DNA of 13,645 nt from Candidatus Moranbacteria bacterium RIFCSPHIGHO2_02_FULL_40_12b (GTDB lineage Bacteria; Patescibacteriota; Minisyncoccia; Moranbacterales; 2-12-FULL-40-10), in the NCBI GenBank assembly GCA_001784725.1, contig MFRX01000010.1, positions 1,802 to 15,446 of the forward strand. Direction: 5' to 3'. The notes under the pieces are model-generated. The model ran no database searches and was not told where the DNA came from. It saw only the letters and a program-made list of their open reading frames with translations. The position numbers and the translations under genes were made by a program. This document shows, one piece after another, positions 1 through 6,789 of the stretch; the first letter of the stretch is position 1, and the number at the start of each line of letters is the position of its first letter.

Positions 1-297
1 AGAGAGCATTAAATCCCATTGCTGAGTTGTAGTTGCCGGTGGTGTTGAGGCGGAGGGCATCCTTTCCTATTGCTGAGTTGCCATTGCCCGCAGTGTTGGA
101 TAAGAGGGCAGCATTACCATTCGCAGTGTTATTGTTGCCTATAGTGTTGGAGTAGAGGGCACTCCCTCCCATTGCTGAGTTGTTGCCGCCGGTGGTGTTG
201 GATAAGAGGGCACTTCTTCCCATTGCTGAATTGAATATGCCAGTAGTGTTGTATAAGAGGGCATCTCTTCCCATTGCTGAGTTGGAGGAGCCAGTGG
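1..297 (-). repeat. 51-bp tandem repeats encoding 17-residue adhesin units
   Basis: The word gctga(g/a)ttg recurs on the plus strand at 21, 72, 174, 225 and 276, with a diverged unit at about 123, giving an exact 51-bp period. Each unit codes one 17-residue repeat with invariant small residues and variable positions 4-5 and 11-12. The array continues off the left edge. Spacing is a multiple of three, so unit gain or loss keeps the frame. Confidence 0.85.
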
Positions 298-721
298 TAT
301 TGTTGAGACCCGCTTGATATCCAATAAAAGAATTATTATTTCCTGTATTTGCATTCCCCGCCTGATAGCCAAGAAATGTTCCATAAACAGAGTCATCAAA
401 GTTAATCAGATTAGCAACTTGAATAGTGTTGTTGGGACTCGTCGTTCCGATGCCGACATTGCCGTTGGGAACAAGCAGGCCATTTGCAGCGCTACTGCCG
501 TTAAAAACACAATTTACTCCTGTTCCGCAATTTAAAATTAGGGCACCTACTTTTGTTTGGCCGAACCCGCTGGTGTTAATCGGCGCGCCGACATTGCCAC
601 CGGGAGGAGCGACGGTCGGCTCGGTCCAGGCGCGAACGAACTGAACGCTTAATCCGACGACTAAACCTACGGCCGCGACTCCCAGCCAGTAAGTAATTTG
701 TTTGGCAATTTTTGTTTGCAT
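1..721 (-). CDS. Repeat-rich surface adhesin or tail-fibre-like protein, 3' end beyond the window
   Basis: An open frame starts with ATG at 721 and reads 240 codons to the left edge with no stop, so the C-terminus is missing. Residues 1-31 form a signal peptide or membrane anchor (hydrophobic about 12-28). Next comes a proline/glycine-rich stretch (EPTVAPPGGNVGAPINTS, 34-51), then GNVGIGTTSP (87-96), which commonly precedes the repeat region of such proteins in Parcubacteria and of S74-peptidase tail fibres. From about residue 117 there are GYQAG units, and from 144 a 17-residue repeat of the type TTG-x2-NSAMG-x2-ALLSN. Such repeats resemble trimeric beta-helical adhesin heads. A C-terminal chaperone or peptidase S74 domain may lie outside the window. 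The gene starts 29 bp after the preceding gene and has no Shine-Dalgarno. The class is fairly sure; the ligand is unknown. Confidence 0.8.
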   Translation of the reverse strand, partial: MQTKIAKQITYWLGVAAVGLVVGLSVQFVRAWTEPTVAPPGGNVGAPINTSGFGQTKVGALILNCGTGVNCVFNGSSAANGLLVPNGNVGIGTTSPNNTIQVANLINFDDSVYGTFLGYQAGNANTGNNNSFIGYQAGLNNTTGSSNSAMGRDALLYNTTGIFNSAMGRSALLSNTTGGNNSAMGGSALYSNTIGNNNTANGNAALLSNTAGNGNSAIGKDALRLNTTGNYNSAMGFNAL

Positions 722-738
722 ACATTTATTATTAAAAA

Positions 739-747
739 TTTATAACA
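739..747 (-). promoter_or_regulatory. Possible extended -10 promoter for the adhesin gene
   Basis: The minus strand reads TGT then TATAAA just before the adhesin start, an extended -10 (TG-n-TATAAA). No recognisable -35 lies 17 bp upstream. The leader would be about 10 nt. In AT-rich DNA this can arise by chance, and read-through from the upstream gene is equally possible. Confidence 0.25.
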
Positions 748-750
748 CCA

Positions 751-1077
751 TTATTTTGCGCTAATAGAATCAATAATATCTTGGGAAACTTGCGGAGTGA
801 CAGGATTATCCTTCTTAGATTCGTCCTTGGACGCAGAAGCGCTTACATTGTTAATAATTTCTTTTTCTACCGTCGCTTGGTCACTTTGAGGATTAGATGA
901 CGATATGCTTTCCATTAGCGTTTTCTGCTTTTCCTCCGGCAGGGTTTGTTTCCGCGTTTGATAATTTTTCATCTCCCGATTAATTTTCACCGCCAAAGCG
1001 GCAACGGTAATCAAAAGAATTACTGCTAAAGCAATCAGGACTGTTTTTATATTTTTTTGGCTGAAATCCAGTTTCAT
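751..1077 (-). CDS. Small single-pass membrane protein of unknown function
   Basis: The 108-codon gene starts with ATG at 1077. Residues 1-10 are short and polar, residues 11-31 form one strongly hydrophobic helix (TVLIALAVILLITVAALAV), and KINREMK follows. The rest is polar and low in complexity: a Lys/Glu-rich part (45-55), then Ser/Gln/Asp-rich sequence to the end. This suggests an N-terminal membrane anchor with a flexible, probably extracytoplasmic tail, although orientation cannot be fixed from sequence. It lies between two secreted-protein genes in the same direction, 79 bp after one and 29 bp before the other, so it may share a transcript with them. I recognise no family and assign no function. 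The stop is TAA at 753-751. Confidence 0.7.
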   Translation of the reverse strand: MKLDFSQKNIKTVLIALAVILLITVAALAVKINREMKNYQTRKQTLPEEKQKTLMESISSSNPQSDQATVEKEIINNVSASASKDESKKDNPVTPQVSQDIIDSISAK

Positions 1078-1110
1078 AATATCATCTTATAATTTTCATA
1101 ATTTAACATT

Positions 1111-1162
1111 CCGTAAAATGTCAGTTGTAGGTTGTAGGTTGTTAGTTGTAGGTATCTTACGG
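1111..1162 (-). repeat. Intergenic word repeat (GTTGTAGG type) framed by short inverted arms
   Basis: The gap contains tandem copies of the word gttgtagg (1124-1153). Inverted arms ccgtaa (1111-1116) and ttacgg (1157-1162) frame it, the right arm overlapping the stop of the upstream gene. The same vocabulary (cctacaac on the other strand) returns in the gaps before rpsR and efp. The stem is short and the loop about 40 nt, so terminator function is doubtful. Confidence 0.5.
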
Positions 1163-2314
1163 CGCCACTTCTTTCCAGTTAGTGCCGGATGAGGGAGCAT
1201 TACAGGCAGCGTCACAGGCCGCATATCCGGTAGGATCGCCAACATATTTTCCAAACGCCACACAAGACGGTCCCGGAAAGGTACTTGGACCGTCACAATT
1301 AAATGTGGTAGTATTGCACTCGTAACATGAAACTGTTGGAATAACAGCCACTGTTAAATTTATTGACTGGCTTTCATATGACACGCTCATTTCTTCTGTG
1401 CTTAAAATAGCCACGCCATTTGCCGTAAGGGATTGCGGACTTGTAACGGGACTACCCCATTGCGCCGCATTATCCGGCAAGTTTGTTTCATCCCAACTTG
1501 CCGAAAGAGTTACATCTCCGTTTGTATCGCAACCCGAAGAAGTGTTCCAGCAAGCTTGATAACTTTTGACATCGCCTGGATTCATGCTGATAGTGCTGCT
1601 ATTTGAAACCGGCGCAGATCCGCTGGTGCAACTTGAAGGACAAAGTTTCAATGTCGTCGGCGTCACAATCTTCGCTTTACTGAAATCAATCCAGCCGAGT
1701 TCATCCGACCAGGCATATGTCTTGTTATTTCCCGTCCCGTCCATTTTAGTAATATCTAATCCATAAGGAACAGGATCGTTAGAATCGCTGTGCAACCTTA
1801 TCCATCCCTGCCAGCCGCCGGAATTAGAGGGAACCGCTTCAAATTCTGTTTGAATCCCAACAATTCTCGCCCATCCCCGCAATTCATTTCCAACCCTTTG
1901 AGCCGCAAAAGCATAGTCGTCTCCGGTCGCGACTGATGGATAAGGACCTGCTGGAGCAAAATCAATCCATCCTATATTTTTACTCCAAGCAGTACCAGTT
2001 ACATTTCCACTACCGGCTGGAATATCCACTCCATAATCAGCAACTGTTATTCCAACCGGGCAATTGGCGTAATTTCCTGTATCGCTAATTCCATTCCCGT
2101 CCGAATCGCAATCAGCGCTATTCATACTTATCCACCCCACTCCGGTTTCATATCCGCTTAATCCGTTATTGGGATTGCCATCGCTTTGTTCTTCGCTTCC
2201 GCCCCATGGAAAACCCGCGCCGCTTTGGCTTGAACTCGCATGGGTCTTGATCGCCGCGCCAATGCCAAAAGCCGTGATTAAAATAATAAGCGAAAAAAAT
2301 ATTTTCTTTTTCAT
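1157..2314 (-). CDS. Secreted GWI-repeat, cysteine-rich protein
   Basis: The start at ATG 2314 gives 385 residues opening with MKKK, a hydrophobic core (6-22) and a likely signal-peptidase site after THA (25-27). A TTG 21 bp upstream is in frame but would lie almost on the predicted transcription start. The mature part carries repeated aromatic motifs: GWISMN (60-65), GWIDFA (115-120), GWARI (147-151), GWIRLH (170-175) and GWIDFS (207-212). These are typical of Parcubacteria surface proteins of unknown role. Residues 67-90 contain a D/N-rich stretch that could bind calcium. The tail (330-371) has six cysteines, at 330, 333, 340, 351, 367 and 371, suggesting disulfides or metal binding. No catalytic motif is recognised. 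A surface structural or binding role is inferred from the signal peptide and repeats only. Confidence 0.75.
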   Translation of the reverse strand: MKKKIFFSLIILITAFGIGAAIKTHASSSQSGAGFPWGGSEEQSDGNPNNGLSGYETGVGWISMNSADCDSDGNGISDTGNYANCPVGITVADYGVDIPAGSGNVTGTAWSKNIGWIDFAPAGPYPSVATGDDYAFAAQRVGNELRGWARIVGIQTEFEAVPSNSGGWQGWIRLHSDSNDPVPYGLDITKMDGTGNNKTYAWSDELGWIDFSKAKIVTPTTLKLCPSSCTSGSAPVSNSSTISMNPGDVKSYQACWNTSSGCDTNGDVTLSASWDETNLPDNAAQWGSPVTSPQSLTANGVAILSTEEMSVSYESQSINLTVAVIPTVSCYECNTTTFNCDGPSTFPGPSCVAFGKYVGDPTGYAACDAACNAPSSGTNWKEVAP

Positions 2315-2343
2315 TTTTGTTTCAGTAAGAATCAATTGCCTTT

Positions 2344-2352
2344 ATTATACCA
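2344..2352 (-). promoter_or_regulatory. Extended -10 promoter of the GWI-repeat gene
   Basis: The minus strand reads TGG then TATAAT, a perfect -10 with the TG-n extension. There is no good -35 at 16-18 bp. The predicted start of transcription is about 2337, giving a leader of about 23 nt to ATG 2314. This favours that ATG over the upstream TTG at 2335. Confidence 0.55.
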
Positions 2353-2376
2353 TTTTTTCAGGATAAAAGAAGAGGG

Positions 2377-2385
2377 TGTGGATAA
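2377..2385 (-). promoter_or_regulatory. Single perfect DnaA-box sequence
   Basis: The minus strand reads TTATCCACA, identical to the strong bacterial DnaA box. It lies 25 bp upstream of the -10 of the GWI-repeat gene. It stands alone with no cluster and no dnaA or dnaN nearby, so an origin is not supported. Regulation by DnaA or chance are the alternatives; about 0.1 perfect copies are expected by chance in this window on both strands. Confidence 0.3.
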
Positions 2386-2406
2386 CTTTTTTATGACAAT
2401 TTTATA

Positions 2407-2454
2407 ACAATTGACAATTGACCATTAAAAAGTCAAAGGTTAATTGTCAAATGT
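2407..2454. repeat. Imperfect palindrome, 17-bp arms
   Basis: Arms 2407-2423 and 2438-2454 are inverted copies at 14 of 17 positions, built from the word caattgac, with a 14-nt spacer. The right arm covers the stop codon of the nucleotidyltransferase-like gene. It lacks a clear T-run, so it is not called as an intrinsic terminator. Confidence 0.55.
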
Positions 2455-3508
2455 CACTTGTTAATTTGTTAAGTTTCTCCTGAAACTTTTCAAAAATCTC
2501 CGGCCCCCGCGGCTCGGGAAGAAAGATAAGTTTTTCGTCGGAAGCGATTATAAGGCCTCCCTTTTTCCGGGTTTTCGGATTTCTCATTATTTTCCCTTTT
2601 TCCCATTTCCGAAGCCACTTCTCCAGAAAATCAAAACCGAATAACGCTTCACCCAGCGTTCTTGATGTCTGGCTTAGCCAACTGTCTTTTATGATTCTTA
2701 AATTGCCGATTTCCTCCGGCTGATAATTCGGTCTAAAGTTTTTTATCCAGCGGTTTTGGAATTGGAATTTTCTGAAAACTCCGCCGGTGTCAACCCCGTT
2801 AGAAACTGGTATGGGGCATAAAACCACTCCGCTCAAGTTTTTTAAATTTTTACCCGGCCGCGGCAAACCGCGCGATACGTTTCTAACGGGGTCGTAAAGC
2901 GGGAACATAAAAGAATACTCGTTTGAAGAAAAAAGATCTTTAGTAATAATTTCCAGCGACTGGTCAGTTATAAAATAGTTCAGGCAGACCCGGTCTTTTA
3001 TTTTCCCGTCATGCCTTCTTTTTCCAATCAAGTGGATTAAGAGCGTCACCAGCGTCCTTCCCGTCCAGATTTTTCCTTTTTTCAGGACAACAAGAATGTC
3101 CCAGTCGCTGGAATTTTCCGCGTTTTTCATAGCCAGGCGCCCCGTCACGCCAATCATTCTGACAAAAGGGACGAGGCGCAAAAGCCAAACAACCCGGCGA
3201 AGTTTTTTTATTTTAGCCGCGGATATTTTTTCGCGCTTGATTCTTTCCGGAACCAAATTTTTTCTTCCTTTTAAAAAATAAAACCCGCGGTATTCTTCAA
3301 TATATTTTTTTAAATCATTGGCCTCCAGTTCATTTATTACATCTTTCAGGGAAAATTTTTCCGAACCGGCGTCATCCGTAATTTCGTTTAATTCGTAATT
3401 CGTAATTCCTATCATGTATTTCCAAACTTCAAAAGCCGTCAGCGGATAATCCAGACAGTCATAATAGCAAACGGTGGCGAGGATGTTTTGGGAAAGATTT
3501 TTAGTCAT
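2447..3508 (-). CDS. Nucleotidyltransferase-fold protein carrying an in-frame palindromic insertion
   Basis: This is a 353-residue protein. Residues 118-140 read MIGVTGRLAMKN then SSDWDILVV, which fits the GS-x(n)-SDxD signature of polymerase-beta-type nucleotidyltransferases: Gly and Ser before a pair of metal-binding aspartates, here D135 and D137 (position 122 is Thr rather than Ser). The N-terminal 90 residues look like a winged-helix-type region (LKDVINELEANDLKKYIEEYRGFYFL). The remainder is basic and aromatic-rich. The substrate is unknown. Residues 206-241 (PVRNVSRG through PVSNGVD) interrupt the flow between MFPLY and GGVFRKF and coincide with a terminal-inverted-repeat element in the DNA. 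Residues 34-45 (GITNYELNEIT) come from a short-word DNA repeat. Both look like additions to the ancestral protein. The AGGA just before the ATG is the nearest thing to a Shine-Dalgarno in the window, but it sits too close. Confidence 0.75.
   Translation of the reverse strand: MTKNLSQNILATVCYYDCLDYPLTAFEVWKYMIGITNYELNEITDDAGSEKFSLKDVINELEANDLKKYIEEYRGFYFLKGRKNLVPERIKREKISAAKIKKLRRVVWLLRLVPFVRMIGVTGRLAMKNAENSSDWDILVVLKKGKIWTGRTLVTLLIHLIGKRRHDGKIKDRVCLNYFITDQSLEIITKDLFSSNEYSFMFPLYDPVRNVSRGLPRPGKNLKNLSGVVLCPIPVSNGVDTGGVFRKFQFQNRWIKNFRPNYQPEEIGNLRIIKDSWLSQTSRTLGEALFGFDFLEKWLRKWEKGKIMRNPKTRKKGGLIIASDEKLIFLPEPRGPEIFEKFQEKLNKLTSDI
2793..2892 (-). mobile_element. Palindromic element with 14-bp perfect terminal inverted repeats, inside a gene
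   Basis: ACCCCGTTAGAAAC at 2793-2806 and its exact reverse complement at 2879-2892 bound a 100-bp segment inside the nucleotidyltransferase-like gene. The interior holds no stop in the reading frame and codes a basic, glycine/proline-rich peptide unlike its surroundings. The arms themselves code PVRNV at one end and VSNGV at the other. The arrangement recalls the Rickettsia palindromic elements, which insert in frame within genes. That comparison is an analogy, not homology. No transposase is present, so movement would be in trans. Confidence 0.6.
3377..3408 (-). repeat. In-gene tandem word repeat (AATTACG type)
   Basis: On the coding strand the word ACGAATT recurs about four times, imperfectly, producing the peptide ITNYELNEIT at residues 35-44 of the nucleotidyltransferase-like protein. 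Its make-up resembles the intergenic word repeats of this window rather than the surrounding coding sequence. Confidence 0.45.
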
Positions 3509-3516
3509 ATCCTATA

Positions 3517-3609
3517 AATTTTCAATTTCTAATTTCTAAACAATTTCTAATGTCTCAATTTAATAATTTAAAAATTGAACATTGTTTGAAAATTGAAAAT
3601 TGAAAATTC
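3517..3609. repeat. Long imperfect intergenic palindrome (CAATTT / AAATTG words)
   Basis: The left half is made of repeated caatttct words, the right half of gaaaattg words. They pair around a centre near 3564 (CAATTT with AAATTG, then AATGT with ACATT, then the tandem words with bulges). It fills nearly the whole gap between uvrA and the next minus-strand gene. No strong T-run follows, so it is a structured spacer rather than a clear terminator. Confidence 0.5.
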
Positions 3610-3615
3610 AAAATT

Positions 3616-6447
3616 CTATAAATATTTCCCCGTCCAGCTTTTCCTGCTTTTGGCGAGTTTTTCCGGCGTGCCTTCAAAGACCACATATCCTCCTTTTTCC
3701 CCGCCTTCCGGGCCGAGTTCAATCACCCAGTCGGCGCTTTTAATGACATCGGGATTATGCTCCACGACCAGCACTGAATTTCCTTTTTCCACCAGCGCGT
3801 CCAAGACTCCCAAAAGGCACTTTGTGTCCTCAAAATGGAGTCCGATGGTGGGTTCGTCCAGAATGTAAAGGGTCTTTCCGGTGGATTTTCTGGCCAGTTC
3901 CGTTGCCAGCTTTATCCGCTGGGCTTCTCCTCCGGAAAGATCAGTCGCGCTTTGCCCCAGCCGGAGATATCCCAATCCGACATCTTCCATCATCCTAAGT
4001 TTATCGTAAATAAGCGGGTGTTTTTTGAAAAATTTCATCGCGTAACCGATACTCATGTCAAGAACCTGCGCGATGTTCATACCCTGATATTCAACCTCAA
4101 GGGTCTTTGAATTATATCTGGTTCCTCCGCACGATTCGCACTTAACATACATATCCGGAAGCAAATGCATTTCAATTTTCCGGTAGCCCTCTCCTTGGCA
4201 TACTTCGCAGCGCCCGCCTTTCATATTGAAACTGAACTGGCTGGAAGCATAGCTCCTGCTTTTCGATTCTTCCGCTCCGGCGAAGACCTCCCGAATATGG
4301 GAAAAAACACCGGTATAAGTGGCCGCGTTGGAACGGGGAGTTCTCCCGATGGGATCCTGGTTTATGTTTATGACTTTATTGATGCTTCCTATGTTTTTTA
4401 TCGCCTTGTGCTTTCCCGGAATATCCTTAGAACCAAAAAAATGCCGGGACAAGGATTTTGCCAGAATGTCGTTGACTAAAGTGGATTTCCCCGAACCGGA
4501 AACGCCGCACATCACGACGAATTTGCCCAGGGGGAGTCGGACATTCATTCCCTTGAGGTTATTTTCTTCGGGTTTGACTACCTCAATGAAGCCCCCGTTT
4601 TTTTGCCGGACGCGGTTTTTCTCAAAAACCTTTTTTCTTCCCGACAAGTAATCGGCTGTTTTTGTTTTTGACTTCAGCAGTTTTTTATAGTCGCCTTCGA
4701 AAATAATCCGCCCTCCATCTTCCCCGGCGCCGGGTCCCATATCAACTATCCAATCAGCCGATTGCATAATTTTTTTATCGTGCTCGACAACCACCAGCGA
4801 ATTTCCCGAATCCCGCAGCGTCCGGATAGTTTTTATCAGCTTTTCCGTGTCGCGGCTGTGAAGCCCGATTGTCGGTTCGTCCAGTATGTATATTATTCCC
4901 ATAAGTTCCGACTTGATTTGCACCGCCAGCCGGATTCTTTGGGCTTCCCCGCCGGAAATCGTTTCCGCGCTGCGCGCCATATTTAGATATTCCAGCCCGA
5001 CTCCCTCCAGAGCGGATAACCGTTCAGTGATTTCTTTGGAAAGGTACTGGATTATTTTTTTGTTGGCCGCGCTCTGTTCCCACTGGCCCGACTCGGAGAA
5101 TAAATTTTTGAGATTAACCACGCTATAATTTGCCAGTTCGTCAATTGACTTTTCAAAAACTGTGACCGAAAGGTATTCTTTTTTCAGCCGTTTTCCTCCA
5201 CAGGCATCACAAATTTCCGAAACCATGTATTTCTCAATTTCTTTCCGGAGGTAATCGGATTTTGATTCATTATATTTCCGGAGAAGCCCGGGAATCACTC
5301 CTTCAAATACGTAGGTTTTTCTGACTCCCCCCATATCTCCAGCGATTTCCACCGGTATTCCTTTTCCGGAAACGCCGTATAGGACAATATCAAGATGGCG
5401 GGAATCCATTTTTTTAACCGGGATATCCGTGGAAAAAAAATATTTATCCGCAACTATTTTTAAAACAGAGAGATAACTGCTCTGCCCGTTTATTTTTCCG
5501 CCCGATTTGCTCCATGGATGTATGGCTCCTTCGGAAAGCGTCAGATTTTTGTTTGGTATCAGCAGATTTGGATCAATTTTAAGTTTTATTCCCAGCCCGG
5601 AGCACGCCGGGCAGGCTCCCTCGGGGCTATTGAAAGAAAAATGTCTCGGGGTAATTTCTTTGAGCCGCACGCCGCATTCCCAGCAAAGGAAGTCCTTGTT
5701 ATATAACAGCTCTTTTTCGTTGTCAATCAGAACTGTTATAGACCCTTTTCCGATTTTCATCGCGGTCTCTATTGAATCCAATAGCCGCTCCCGGTCCAGC
5801 TTTTCGAAGTTCAGAGTAATCCTGTCCACGACTATTTTGGCTTCGGAAGGCGCCACGTCGCTGGAGATTAAAAGCGCCTCGGAAGTTGTCATTATTTTTC
5901 CGTTAAAACGAACTCTCGCGTATCCCATCTGCTGGATTTTCCTTAATGCGTCTCTCGCGTCCTTCTCTCTCCTTTCTTCTGATGCCAGAATGATTATCTG
6001 GCTGCGGTCGGGTTGACTCAGCAGTTCTTCCAGAATTTCTTTGTTGCTCTTCCGGCTCATTATCGCCCTGCAATTCGGACAATGCGGAACTCCGATTTTA
6101 GCGAACAGCACTCTCATAAGATCATAAATTTCCGTAAGCGTCCCGACGGTGGAGCGGGGACTGCGGGAAATGCTTTTTTGGTCGATTGAAATGGCCGGGC
6201 TTAAATTATCAATCCGGTCAACATCGGGTTTGGCGGTAACCGGAAGAAAGTTTCTGGCATAAGAAGAAAATCCCTCCATATACCGGCGGTTGCCTTCGGC
6301 GAAAATCGTGTCAAAAGCCAAAGATGACTTTCCTGAACCGGAAAGTCCCGTTATTACCACGAACTTGTCGCGGGGAATATCAATGTTTATGTTTTTCAAG
6401 TTATTGACTCTCGCGCCCCGGATGATTATTTTATCGCGCTTATCCAT
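3616..6447 (-). CDS. uvrA: Excinuclease ABC subunit A
   Basis: UvrA is the damage-sensing ATPase of nucleotide excision repair: a dimer that loads UvrB at lesions. The protein is full length (943 residues; the family is about 940) and has both ABC modules. Module one has Walker A GLSGSGKS (34-41), signature SGGEAQ (498-503) and Walker B ILDEPTIGLH (521-530). Module two has Walker A GVSGSGKS (648-655), SGGEAQ (838-843) and ILDEPTIGLH (862-871). Zinc-binding cysteine pairs are C255/C258 with C279/C282, and C747/C750 with C770/C773. C413/C416 form a further CxxC. A fourth short CxxC is at 123-126. The start ATG at 6447 has no Shine-Dalgarno. It is divergent from rpsF across a 342-bp control region, and uvrB/uvrC are not in the window. 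Confidence 0.98.
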   Translation of the reverse strand: MDKRDKIIIRGARVNNLKNINIDIPRDKFVVITGLSGSGKSSLAFDTIFAEGNRRYMEGFSSYARNFLPVTAKPDVDRIDNLSPAISIDQKSISRSPRSTVGTLTEIYDLMRVLFAKIGVPHCPNCRAIMSRKSNKEILEELLSQPDRSQIIILASEERREKDARDALRKIQQMGYARVRFNGKIMTTSEALLISSDVAPSEAKIVVDRITLNFEKLDRERLLDSIETAMKIGKGSITVLIDNEKELLYNKDFLCWECGVRLKEITPRHFSFNSPEGACPACSGLGIKLKIDPNLLIPNKNLTLSEGAIHPWSKSGGKINGQSSYLSVLKIVADKYFFSTDIPVKKMDSRHLDIVLYGVSGKGIPVEIAGDMGGVRKTYVFEGVIPGLLRKYNESKSDYLRKEIEKYMVSEICDACGGKRLKKEYLSVTVFEKSIDELANYSVVNLKNLFSESGQWEQSAANKKIIQYLSKEITERLSALEGVGLEYLNMARSAETISGGEAQRIRLAVQIKSELMGIIYILDEPTIGLHSRDTEKLIKTIRTLRDSGNSLVVVEHDKKIMQSADWIVDMGPGAGEDGGRIIFEGDYKKLLKSKTKTADYLSGRKKVFEKNRVRQKNGGFIEVVKPEENNLKGMNVRLPLGKFVVMCGVSGSGKSTLVNDILAKSLSRHFFGSKDIPGKHKAIKNIGSINKVININQDPIGRTPRSNAATYTGVFSHIREVFAGAEESKSRSYASSQFSFNMKGGRCEVCQGEGYRKIEMHLLPDMYVKCESCGGTRYNSKTLEVEYQGMNIAQVLDMSIGYAMKFFKKHPLIYDKLRMMEDVGLGYLRLGQSATDLSGGEAQRIKLATELARKSTGKTLYILDEPTIGLHFEDTKCLLGVLDALVEKGNSVLVVEHNPDVIKSADWVIELGPEGGEKGGYVVFEGTPEKLAKSRKSWTGKYL

Positions 6448-6578
6448 AGAAGATTACAAGGTTAAAAATTAGCAATTTGCCAATCAGTGTTTATTCACAG
6501 ATTAGAAGTATGACAAGCCGTAAGCTAATTAAAAATTGTAAAGCATAAATTCTGTTTTGTAAAGAGACAACCGGCTAT

Positions 6579-6607
6579 TTGCCAAAAATTATACAGTATG
6601 CTAGTAT
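6579..6607 (+). promoter_or_regulatory. Promoter of the rpsF-ssb-rpsR-efp operon
   Basis: The -35 TTGCCA (6579-6584), a 17-bp spacer and the -10 TAGTAT (6602-6607), preceded by TGC, make an extended -10 promoter. Transcription would start near 6614. That leaves a leader of about 175 nt before rpsF, long enough for the two structured elements described next. Confidence 0.6.
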
Positions 6608-6632
6608 AACAAGCACGATTTAGAAAGTCCTG

Positions 6633-6670
6633 ATTTATCCCGCCTTTATTTTAATAAGGATAGGATAAAT
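6633..6670 (+). promoter_or_regulatory. Candidate S6:S18 ribosomal-protein leader element
   Basis: An outer stem ATTTATC (6633-6639) pairs perfectly with GATAAAT (6664-6670). Inside it an asymmetric loop has CCG (6640-6642) on the 5' side and ATAG (6660-6663) on the 3' side. A closing hairpin CCTTTATT / AATAAGG (6643-6659) has one bulged T. A CCG in an internal loop flanked by a stem and a hairpin, in the 5' leader of rpsF, is the defining outline of the known S6:S18 autoregulatory RNA, whose loop is bound by the S6-S18 complex. Position, outline and the presence of both rpsF and rpsR in the operon all agree. Identity is inferred from shape, not from a covariance model. Confidence 0.55.
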
Positions 6671-6675
6671 AGCGC

Positions 6676-6705
6676 TCCGCCCGAGGGACTTTTCATCTGG
6701 GCGGA
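6676..6705 (+). promoter_or_regulatory. GC-rich leader hairpin upstream of rpsF
   Basis: TCCGCCC (6676-6682) pairs perfectly with GGGCGGA (6699-6705) around a 16-nt loop. Only ATTTG-type sequence follows, not a T-run, so it is not a classic terminator. It may be a second part of the regulatory leader. It also contains a CCG, so it is an alternative candidate for the S6:S18 contact. Confidence 0.5.
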
Positions 6706-6710
6706 ATTTG

Positions 6711-6786
6711 TAATTTAATTGTTAAATTGTCATATTGCTAAATTGTTAAAAAACCATAAAACAATTCAACCATTTAGCAATTTAAT
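6711..6786. repeat. Imperfect palindrome just before rpsF (AATTGTTAA words)
   Basis: ATTGCTAAAT at 6734-6743 pairs perfectly with ATTTAGCAAT at 6772-6781, with three more pairs after one mismatch. The left flank repeats the words ttaattgttaaattgt. The palindrome ends four bases before the rpsF start, so a folded transcript could affect translation initiation. Confidence 0.5.
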
Positions 6787-6789
6787 TAA

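Noticed and set aside
1..300. Regular 51-bp direct repeats as a possible CRISPR array
   Set aside because: The period is a multiple of three, the units are coding, there are no unique spacers, and no cas genes are near.
139..399. Minus-strand 86-codon frame with repeated TQQWEE and PSYPT motifs
   Set aside because: It is a shadow of the 51-bp repeats of the adhesin read in another frame; the adhesin frame has the signal peptide, the VGIGTTSP motif and family-like repeats.
2377..2460. Replication origin suggested by the DnaA box and AT-rich palindrome
   Set aside because: Only one perfect box, no cluster, and no dnaA, dnaN or gyrase gene nearby.
4165..6016. Several plus-strand frames of 60-170 codons opposite uvrA
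   Set aside because: They are antisense to well-conserved UvrA sequence and show no recognisable protein features.
6488..6516. TTGTCA / TAAACA as a uvrA promoter on the minus strand
   Set aside because: The -35 is good and the spacing is 17 bp, but the -10 matches at only three of six positions, so it is not called.
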